Positions 1 through 4,739 of a stretch of DNA of 6,981 nt are shown one piece after another. Origin of the DNA: Candidatus Stahliibacteriota bacterium (lineage in GTDB: Bacteria; Hydrothermota; Tepidihabitantia; SM23-42); NCBI GenBank assembly GCA_030613445.1, contig JAUWLY010000148.1, positions 1 to 6,981 of the forward strand, in the 5' to 3' direction. The notes under the pieces are model-generated. The model saw only the letters and a program-made list of their open reading frames with translations. It made no database searches and had not been told where the DNA came from. Each line of letters starts with the position of its first letter. Within the stretch, counting starts at the first letter, position 1. A program made the translations under genes and the position numbers.

Positions 1-1064
1 AATCTTCTTTTTATATCTCGGGCGATCAGCCTCAAAGAAGGCAGCATTTTCATTGCAGTTTCCCGGTAGGCATCAATGTCTTGCCCGACTGGATCAGAAA
101 TTTCGTTATATTTAACTTTTCTTTTGTATTCTTTCAAAAGAAATGTCTTAACTGCAGCACCTGGCTGAATATCTATAACATGCTGAAAATGTTTATAGCC
201 CATAACAAGCATCAAATCTGCCCAGTCAATCAACTCGCTGGTCAATGTTTGAGACAGATGCTCTTTGATTGAACCCCCGTATTCTTCGACGACCTGCACA
301 CCATTCTCTGATGGCGGCAAACCATTCATGGGTAGAATGCCGGCTGATCTTACAATACAGTATGTTTCATCTACCATGGTCTTAAGAATGCCTTCTGCCA
401 TAGGGCTGCGGCAGGTATTGCCCGTACATACAAACAGCACATTAAGCTTTGTCGGCTTTTCCAGCATAACATTGTGACCATAGACCTTTTCAATTTCAAG
501 GATCGGGATCGCACCTTTCCTTTTCACTAATGGTGGAGTACATACCAGATCAACAACTGTGGACGGTTTGGAAACCAATTCTCCACCGTCAACAATTAAA
601 TCAATCTCGGGGAATTGCTCGCTGATAGCTAATGCTGAACAGAGTGGCCGTTGATTTGGACGGTTAGCGCTTGTCACAGCAAAAGGGTTTCCATATTTAC
701 TTAAGAGTTTAATAATGAAATCAACTTGAGGGATTCTTATACCGATTTTTTCACTATCAATCGGCAAAAACTTTTCAGTGTTTCTTCTTAATATCACCGT
801 GATTGGACCGGGGATAAAATATTCTATGATCTTTCTTTTGATAACGCGTGCGTAGTCCTCTATCTTGCTTCTAGACATAAAAAAAGTAAATGGTTTACCC
901 TTCCGTTCCTTAATTTCGGCCAATCTTTTCAGTGCCTTATCATTTGTTCCATCGACCGCAAAACCATAGACAGTATCAGTAGGGAGACAAACAATCCGGC
1001 CGGCTCTGAGATTTTCTATGAGTTGGGAGTAAATTTCTGGGGTTTCTTCGATTTTGACTAACAT
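1..1064 (-). CDS. tsaC: Fused threonylcarbamoyl-AMP synthase (YrdC/TsaC) and low-molecular-weight phosphatase (YwlE-like), 3' end outside window
   Basis: Translating the minus strand from the ATG at 1064-1062 gives 354 codons with no stop, so the gene continues beyond base 1. An in-frame TAA lies three codons upstream and the next Met is residue 63, so the start is clear, although no good Shine-Dalgarno site is visible. Residues 1-200 are a YrdC domain: PTDTVYG (28-34), KERKGKPF (52-59), PGPITVIL (85-92), TSAN (131-134) and STVVDL (168-173). This family makes threonylcarbamoyl-AMP from threonine, bicarbonate and ATP for tRNA t6A37. Residues 207-354 are a low-molecular-weight phosphatase: P-loop CTGNTCRS with nucleophile C213 and R219, and general acid D324 in SDPVG. 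Thr217 sits where Bacillus YwlE has Thr11, the residue linked to phosphoarginine preference; tyrosine phosphatases usually have Ile there. Little of the domain should be missing. The SUA5 C-terminal domain is absent. Separate ywlC and ywlE genes lie close together in Bacillus, so the fusion is plausible. Substrate specificity is inferred. Confidence 0.9.
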   Translation of the reverse strand, partial: MLVKIEETPEIYSQLIENLRAGRIVCLPTDTVYGFAVDGTNDKALKRLAEIKERKGKPFTFFMSRSKIEDYARVIKRKIIEYFIPGPITVILRRNTEKFLPIDSEKIGIRIPQVDFIIKLLSKYGNPFAVTSANRPNQRPLCSALAISEQFPEIDLIVDGGELVSKPSTVVDLVCTPPLVKRKGAIPILEIEKVYGHNVMLEKPTKLNVLFVCTGNTCRSPMAEGILKTMVDETYCIVRSAGILPMNGLPPSENGVQVVEEYGGSIKEHLSQTLTSELIDWADLMLVMGYKHFQHVIDIQPGAAVKTFLLKEYKRKVKYNEISDPVGQDIDAYRETAMKMLPSLRLIARDIKRR

Positions 1065-1091
1065 GTTTGTTTACCCAAATTGCCCAAGGAA

Positions 1092-1129
1092 CCTGTCCTG
1101 CCTGTCCCGGATATATCGAGCGGCAGGCA
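1092..1129. repeat. Tandem CCTGTCC pair with inverted CCTGCC/GGCAGG arms
   Basis: CCTGTCC occurs at 1092-1098 and again at 1101-1107, a 9-base period. CCTGCC (1097-1102) is the reverse complement of GGCAGG (1122-1127), and in a shifted register TGCCTG (1099-1104) pairs with CAGGCA (1124-1129). The loop contains the 8-base palindrome GATATATC (1110-1117). Function is unknown; a dispersed intergenic repeat is one option. Confidence 0.4.
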
Positions 1130-1167
1130 ACTGGAGGATCGGGCGACTACATTATTAACCTCCAACT
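1129..1167 (-). repeat. Inverted repeat forming a 9-bp stem in minus-strand RNA
   Basis: Bases 1132-1137 (TGGAGG) pair with 1159-1164 (CCTCCA). Read as minus-strand RNA, the stem extends to nine pairs through two G-U wobbles and a final A-U pair (1131/1165, 1130/1166, 1129/1167). On the plus strand the same positions are mismatches, so the extended stem favours a minus-strand transcript. The loop is 21 bases. It overlaps the 3' arm of the neighbouring repeat by one base. Confidence 0.4.
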
Positions 1168-1177
1168 TGTCGTAGTA

Positions 1178-1193
1178 GCCTGATCTATCAGGC
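1178..1193. repeat. Perfect palindrome GCCTGATCTATCAGGC after purE
   Basis: Arms GCCTGAT and ATCAGGC are separated by two bases, so an RNA stem would realistically have six pairs and a four-base loop. It starts 15 bases beyond the purE stop codon in transcription order. No U-tract follows on the minus strand, so it is not a standard intrinsic terminator. It may be a 3'-end stabilising hairpin or a binding site for a dimeric protein. Confidence 0.5.
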
Positions 1194-1208
1194 ATCATAA
1201 ATTTAAGT

Positions 1209-1631
1209 TTATGCCTTGGATGTTTTCTCACTCATTGAATGGTATAACCGCGCGGCAAATATGGCAGCGTTTTTCACGCCGTGTTTTCCAATTCCAAAAC
1301 ACGCAACTGGTACGCCTGAAGGCATTTGGACAATTGAAAGTACTGAATCGATACCACCCAATGTTGAGGCTGGTAAAGGAACTCCGAGGACCGGTATATC
1401 GGTCATAGATGCAATGAACCCGGGCAAATGAGCCGCGAGCCCAGCACCGGCAATGATCGCGACAACATTTTGATCCTTTGCCTTTTCCAATAACGCCTTG
1501 ATTTTTTCAGGATCACGGTGCGCCGAATGAACATAAGTCTCAAAAGGGATTGATTCTTTCCTAAAGATTTCTTCAGCACTTGCCATGATCTCTGCATCTG
1601 ACTTGCTGCCCATAAATATCCAAATCTTCAT
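1209..1631 (-). CDS. purE: N5-carboxyaminoimidazole ribonucleotide mutase (PurE, class I type)
   Basis: PurE acts in cytosolic de novo purine synthesis, converting N5-CAIR to CAIR in class I enzymes. The 140-residue product shows the family signatures in order: MGSKSD (7-12), SAHRDPE (36-42, with H38 matching the catalytic histidine), AGAGLAAHLPG (61-71), GVPLPAS (83-89), and GIDSVLSIVQMPSGVPVA (93-110). SAHRDP resembles class I SAHRTP rather than the class II SAHK form, which predicts a need for PurK; no purK lies in this window. At 140 residues it is shorter than the usual 160-170, because it ends soon after the KNAAIFAARLY helix. The ATG overlaps the purD stop as ATGA, and AAAGAGG precedes it by five bases, so translation is probably coupled to purD. 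Confidence 0.95.
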   Translation of the reverse strand: MKIWIFMGSKSDAEIMASAEEIFRKESIPFETYVHSAHRDPEKIKALLEKAKDQNVVAIIAGAGLAAHLPGFIASMTDIPVLGVPLPASTLGGIDSVLSIVQMPSGVPVACFGIGKHGVKNAAIFAARLYHSMSEKTSKA

Positions 1632-2914
1632 TTGCGCCTCTTTCTTTTCATTTTCTTCATACCGGAATTACCGATATCCTTGCGAAAGTACATACCTTTG
1701 AAATGGATTTTCTTGATCTCACTGTAGACTTTTTGCTTTGCGACCTTTAGATTCTCATGCGTCGTAACGATATTCAGTACCCTTCCTGATGCGGTAACCA
1801 ATTTCGAATCCTCCTTCTTCGTGCCTGCCTGGAAGACAATTGTCTTGGTCGACAATTTCTCTTTAAACTGAATTTCCTCACCAACTCGATAATCATATGG
1901 ATAACCCCCAGAAGCCAGAACAACACAGATTGACCAGTGATTCTTTATTTTAATCTCTACATCGCCGAGTTTACCATCAGCCACAGCAAGGAGCGGCTCA
2001 AGCATATCGCCTTCTATTATTGGCAGAATCACCTGGGCTTCAGGATCACCAAAGCGGCAGTTGAATTCCAATACTTTCGGACCTAATGAGGTAATGATAA
2101 TACCCGCATAGAGAACACCTCTGTAATTCATGCCCTGGTCTCGTAAGGCTAATACTGTCGGTTGAATAATGACTTTTTCGACAATACTACTTACGCGGCG
2201 ATTTGTCGGGTAAGGAGCATATGCGCCCATGCCCCCGGTATTTGGCCCCCGGTTGCGATCGTATAGCTTCTTGTGGTCTTGAGAAGACGGCAAGTAGAGA
2301 ATCGTCGTGCCATCGGTTAGAACAAATATCGAAGTCTCCTGACCAGTAAGGAATTCTTCTACAACAATTCGCTTGCCAGCTTCACCAAGATGGTGTTGCA
2401 CAAGTATTTCATCAATTATCTTTTCGTATGCTTTTCTTGTGTTTGCCACAAATACGCCCTTGCCCCCTGCTAAACCTGAAGCCTTGACAACGACCGGGTA
2501 TTTGCTAATTGTCTTGGTGTATTTCAATGCCCCAGAGGCAGTATCATATACCTGGAATTTCGGCGCCGGTATGCCAAACCGGTGCATGAACTCGCGGGCA
2601 AATGATTTATCCGCTTCGATACGACTTGCTTTCTTATCGGGACCAAATATTCTCAGACCTTTCTGCTCGAACTCATCGACAATACCTAATGCAAGAGGTA
2701 CTTCTGGTCCAACAACAGTTAAATCGATTTTCTTCTCCTCGGCAAAACGGACTAAGCCATTAATATCAGAAGCTAGAATATTAACACATGTCCCCAGTTC
2801 TGCAATCCCAGGGTTGCCTGGTGCTGCATATATCTTCTTGACTTTTTTTGCTTTACTCAATTTCCAAGCGAGGGCATGTTCCCTACCGCCACCACCAACA
2901 ATTAAGATCTTCAT
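1628..2914 (-). CDS. purD: Phosphoribosylamine-glycine ligase (GAR synthetase, PurD)
   Basis: PurD joins 5-phosphoribosylamine to glycine using ATP, the second step of purine synthesis, in the cytosol. The 428-residue length is normal. Residues 1-20 hold the N-terminal signature MKILIVGGGGREHALAWKL. The ATP-grasp domain follows: GPEVPLALG (69-77), KASGLAGGKGV (144-154), EEFLTGQE (186-193), QDHKKLYDRNRGPNTGGMGAY (212-232), and the metal-binding stretch EFNCRFGDPEAQ (283-294, with E283 and N285). The C-terminal domain ends with the usual FRKDIG (410-415). A non-standard tail of 13 residues follows, and its last ten contain eight Lys or Arg. That tail is encoded by the purine-rich DNA that supplies the purE ribosome site. 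The start is supported by AAAGGAG four bases upstream. It overlaps purE by four bases and follows the GGGPS gene after a 106-base gap. Confidence 0.97.
   Translation of the reverse strand: MKILIVGGGGREHALAWKLSKAKKVKKIYAAPGNPGIAELGTCVNILASDINGLVRFAEEKKIDLTVVGPEVPLALGIVDEFEQKGLRIFGPDKKASRIEADKSFAREFMHRFGIPAPKFQVYDTASGALKYTKTISKYPVVVKASGLAGGKGVFVANTRKAYEKIIDEILVQHHLGEAGKRIVVEEFLTGQETSIFVLTDGTTILYLPSSQDHKKLYDRNRGPNTGGMGAYAPYPTNRRVSSIVEKVIIQPTVLALRDQGMNYRGVLYAGIIITSLGPKVLEFNCRFGDPEAQVILPIIEGDMLEPLLAVADGKLGDVEIKIKNHWSICVVLASGGYPYDYRVGEEIQFKEKLSTKTIVFQAGTKKEDSKLVTASGRVLNIVTTHENLKVAKQKVYSEIKKIHFKGMYFRKDIGNSGMKKMKRKRRK
1637..1643 (-). promoter_or_regulatory. Ribosome binding site of purE inside the end of purD
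   Basis: AAAGAGG on the minus strand lies five bases before the purE ATG and within the last codons of purD. Together with the ATGA overlap it supports translational coupling and fixes the purE start. Confidence 0.7.
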
Positions 2915-2918
2915 CCCG

Positions 2919-2925
2919 CTCCTTT
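2919..2925 (-). promoter_or_regulatory. Ribosome binding site of purD
   Basis: AAAGGAG on the minus strand lies four bases before the purD ATG, a strong Shine-Dalgarno site that fixes this start. Confidence 0.75.
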
Positions 2926-2946
2926 CTTGATCCCTCTTTCACCAAA

Positions 2947-2975
2947 ATTTAATGGTGAGGTTGTTGTTATGTCTA
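2947..2975 (-). promoter_or_regulatory. Possible promoter of purDE
   Basis: On the minus strand, TAGACA (2975-2970, five of six matches to TTGACA) and TTAAAT (2952-2947, four of six to TATAAT) are separated by 17 bases. Transcription would start roughly 25-30 bases before the purD ATG and keep its ribosome site. The -10 match is modest, and read-through from the GGGPS gene is the alternative. No PurR-like operator was recognised. Confidence 0.35.
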
Positions 2976-3020
2976 TACTTAACATGTAAGCATGCTTTTT
3001 CTTCTGATAAGGAACTGGAT

Positions 3021-3749
3021 TCACACAAGGCTCCTCATGATCATTTCAAATTGCTCTTTTGATCTTTCAATAATACTACCGAGTACAATGTAATCAGCAC
3101 CTGCGTTGACTATTTCCCGAGCATTCTCAGGGCTTCTAATACCGCCGCCGACAATGAGCGGAATAGAAATGGTTTCTTTGACCTTTTCAACCATCTCAAG
3201 GGGCACTGATTGATCTGCACCACTACCAGCCTCAAGATATATGTATTTCATGCCAAAATACTCACCGGTCAGAGCGTGGGCCATTGCGATTTCCGGTTTG
3301 GAACGAGGGATAGGACGTGTGTTAGACATATACTCAACGGCTGTGTAATTGCCAGGTTCAACAAGGATATAGCCTACCGGTATTACTTCTAAACCATATT
3401 CTTTGACCAGGAATACCACCTTAACCTGTTCACCCACAAGAAACTCAGCATTTCTTCCACTCAGCAATGATAGGAAAAAAATTGCGTCGGCATTTGGCGA
3501 AACTTGGTGGGAACTGCCTGGGAACAGAATTACTGGCTTTTCAGTATTTTTTTTCACCTCAGCAATGAATGAATCGAAATGAGGTGAAACCAGAAGTGAC
3601 GAACCAATGAGAATACCTGTAATACCATGATCACAAACAGTTTTTGTCAATTCGCCAACCCTGTCCAGAGCCATGCGATCAGGATCAAAAAGCGCCAGGA
3701 CACCGGGTTTTGTCTGGGTCAATGTGTTATAAATTGATTTCTTAGACAT
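3021..3749 (-). CDS. Geranylgeranylglyceryl phosphate synthase family protein (GGGPS/PcrB, group II type)
   Basis: This family joins sn-glycerol-1-phosphate to a polyprenyl diphosphate, the first committed ether-lipid step in archaea and a reaction also found in some bacteria. Motifs, numbered from the start chosen here (242 residues): FDPD (21-24), LFPGSSHQVSPNADAIFFLS (75-94), SGRN (97-100), IPVGYILVEPGNYTAVEYMS (123-142), PIP (146-148), YLEAGSGA (171-178), VGGGIRSPENA (200-210) and AGADYIVLGS (216-225). The TIM-barrel phosphate-binding ends are intact. The long SGRN-to-PIPR segment resembles group II enzymes known from Bacteroidetes. The frame is open to an ATG at 3833 (270 residues), with another ATG at 3770. 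I chose 3749 because it gives the normal family length, sits seven bases after a -35/-10 pair, and avoids overlapping the divergent gene; no start has a good Shine-Dalgarno site. Prenyl chain length cannot be read from the sequence. Confidence 0.9.
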   Translation of the reverse strand: MSKKSIYNTLTQTKPGVLALFDPDRMALDRVGELTKTVCDHGITGILIGSSLLVSPHFDSFIAEVKKNTEKPVILFPGSSHQVSPNADAIFFLSLLSGRNAEFLVGEQVKVVFLVKEYGLEVIPVGYILVEPGNYTAVEYMSNTRPIPRSKPEIAMAHALTGEYFGMKYIYLEAGSGADQSVPLEMVEKVKETISIPLIVGGGIRSPENAREIVNAGADYIVLGSIIERSKEQFEMIMRSLV

Positions 3750-3756
3750 CTTTTTA

Positions 3757-3784
3757 ATTATACTTGCCATCCAAGAAAAATCAA
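3757..3784 (-). promoter_or_regulatory. Promoter of the GGGPS gene, probably leaderless
   Basis: On the minus strand, TTGATT (3784-3779) and a perfect TATAAT (3762-3757) are 16 bases apart. The -10 box ends seven bases before the ATG at 3749, so transcription should begin at or next to the start codon. No Shine-Dalgarno site is present, consistent with a leaderless mRNA. It falls inside the longer versions of the ORF, arguing for the shorter start. Confidence 0.55.
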
Positions 3785-3840
3785 GATGCAAATGCACTGG
3801 TTCATTAAACCATTTTGCTCGATAATTCGTCATATATTAT

Positions 3841-3847
3841 AGAAGGA
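3841..3847 (+). promoter_or_regulatory. Ribosome binding site deciding the start at 3851
   Basis: AGAAGGA lies three bases before the ATG at 3851 (AGAAGG with a four-base gap). It supports this ATG over the in-frame TTG at 3815. No convincing -35/-10 pair for this gene was found; GATAAT at 3821-3826 has no matching -35 box. Confidence 0.65.
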
Positions 3848-3850
3848 CCT

Positions 3851-4684
3851 ATGATTATTCTCTTAACACTTGTACTTTACAGCCAGGTAGAAATTCCTCT
3901 GGAAATGAAGCAACTACAACAAGAAATCAAGATTATTAATTTGCTCAATGGACTTGAGCTACTCAGTTATCAAATGACATATATTCTAGAGAAGGTACAA
4001 GGAGCTGAAAAAATTAGAAATGAATTTCATCAAGAAATAACCAAGAATGCAGATGATTTTACTGAAACACTCAGTCAACTCAAAGAACATAGCCTGACCA
4101 ATAAAGACATCTCGGCTAAACTCGGACAGAACATACACAACCTTAATACACAAGCCCAATCATCCAAAGCTCAGTATCTTGAATCCCTTGATCATATCAG
4201 CCACGATGTTGAAACTATCCTCGATGGACATCAACTCTACCAACTTGAGCATTACATTCCATGTCTTATACCTCCACCAGGTGAAACAAAGATTGGACAA
4301 TCAGATATCCCTACCGGGGTAATAAAACAATTACAAAAGTTAAGGAAGATACCAGATTGGCTCTATGACGTGAAGAAAAATGATATTGCAGAAAAAACCA
4401 TGGAAAAGCTCAAGCGGCATCGAGATAGATATAGTGAATTCAGCGAAGATGAGGAAAAAACGAGAATCCTTGATCTCTTTGATGAAATACGCAGCATCCC
4501 AGATATCGAATTTGCCCTTAATAAACAAAGATATGCAGAAGAACTCAAAGCATGGGGTCGTCCTGCCAAACCAGGTATCGCACTTTCATCGAAGATTAAA
4601 ATGTTTCTTTTGGACCCGCTCATTGTACCGATCCTCAATGAGATGCTAAAAACAACGCAAGCTCAAGCAGATATCATCGACTAA
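3851..4684 (+). CDS. Unrecognised, probably exported helical protein with a PCLIPP motif
   Basis: I do not recognise a named family. The 277-residue product starts with a short hydrophobic stretch (IILLTLVLY, 2-10) followed by SQ, which could be a signal peptide, although it lacks the usual basic residues before the hydrophobic core. Residues 15-125 are charged and glutamine-rich, compatible with long helices or coiled coil. The centre reads ILDGHQLYQLEHYIPCLIPP (123-142) and contains the only cysteine, C138. Its HQLYQLEHY stretch loosely recalls the LTxxQ motif of periplasmic Spy/CpxP proteins, but the similarity is weak. A charged helical part (160-235) and a tail with FLLDPLIVPIL (252-262) follow. 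The gene is divergent from the GGGPS gene and lies 55 bases before the secreted Asp-box gene, which has its own promoter. A helical periplasmic protein is the most I would infer. The TTG at 3815 would add 12 residues. Confidence 0.75.
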   Translation: MIILLTLVLYSQVEIPLEMKQLQQEIKIINLLNGLELLSYQMTYILEKVQGAEKIRNEFHQEITKNADDFTETLSQLKEHSLTNKDISAKLGQNIHNLNTQAQSSKAQYLESLDHISHDVETILDGHQLYQLEHYIPCLIPPPGETKIGQSDIPTGVIKQLQKLRKIPDWLYDVKKNDIAEKTMEKLKRHRDRYSEFSEDEEKTRILDLFDEIRSIPDIEFALNKQRYAEELKAWGRPAKPGIALSSKIKMFLLDPLIVPILNEMLKTTQAQADIID

Positions 4685-4694
4685 TCCTACATCG

Positions 4695-4722
4695 TTGACA
4701 AACACATATTGCCTCATATAAT
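4695..4722 (+). promoter_or_regulatory. Perfect-consensus sigma70-type promoter of the Asp-box gene
   Basis: TTGACA (4695-4700) and TATAAT (4717-4722) are both exact consensus hexamers with a 16-base spacer. Transcription is expected near 4729, leaving a leader of about 11 bases that consists almost only of the ribosome site. Such a match predicts strong, largely constitutive expression. Confidence 0.85.
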
Positions 4723-4729
4723 TCTCTTT

Positions 4730-4735
4730 AGGAGG
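4730..4735 (+). promoter_or_regulatory. Ribosome binding site AGGAGG
   Basis: AGGAGG, a full Shine-Dalgarno match, lies four bases before the ATG at 4740 and fixes that start. Confidence 0.85.
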
Positions 4736-4739
4736 TTAC

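Larger units (their letters stand above)
1065..1208. other. Spacer between purE and the YrdC-phosphatase gene, rich in inverted repeats
   Basis: This 144-base gap lies downstream of purE and upstream of the fusion gene, both on the minus strand. No ORF, tRNA or consensus promoter was found in it. It holds several inverted repeats (1097-1129, 1129-1167, 1178-1193), looks more GC-rich in its middle than the neighbouring genes, and has no U-run after any stem as seen from the minus strand. It could be a structured leader of the downstream gene, the processed 3' end of the pur transcript, or a short dispersed repeat. Confidence 0.5.

Noticed and set aside
81..477. Two small plus-strand ORFs at the left end
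   Set aside because: They lie antisense to the phosphatase half of the fusion gene, whose motifs are clear in the minus frame.
2373..2930. 185-codon plus-strand ORF opposite purD
   Set aside because: It lies antisense to the conserved PurD ATP-grasp region and shows no recognisable family; it is a shadow of purD.
2988..2997. Palindrome AAGCATGCTT downstream of the GGGPS gene as a terminator
   Set aside because: It is short and self-complementary with no loop, and no U-run follows on the minus strand.
3750..3833. Longer GGGPS start at the ATG 3833 (270 residues) or 3770
   Set aside because: The extra residues do not look like the family, no Shine-Dalgarno site precedes either ATG, the -35/-10 pair lies inside the extension, and the 3749 start gives normal length. 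The choice is not certain.
3836..3841. TATAAT on the minus strand upstream of the GGGPS gene
   Set aside because: No -35-like hexamer exists at 16-18 bases; the TATAAT at 3757-3762 has one at exactly 16.
3815..3850. Upstream TTG start for the exported protein
   Set aside because: It has no ribosome site and would place charged residues before the hydrophobic stretch; AGAAGGA just before the ATG at 3851 is better.
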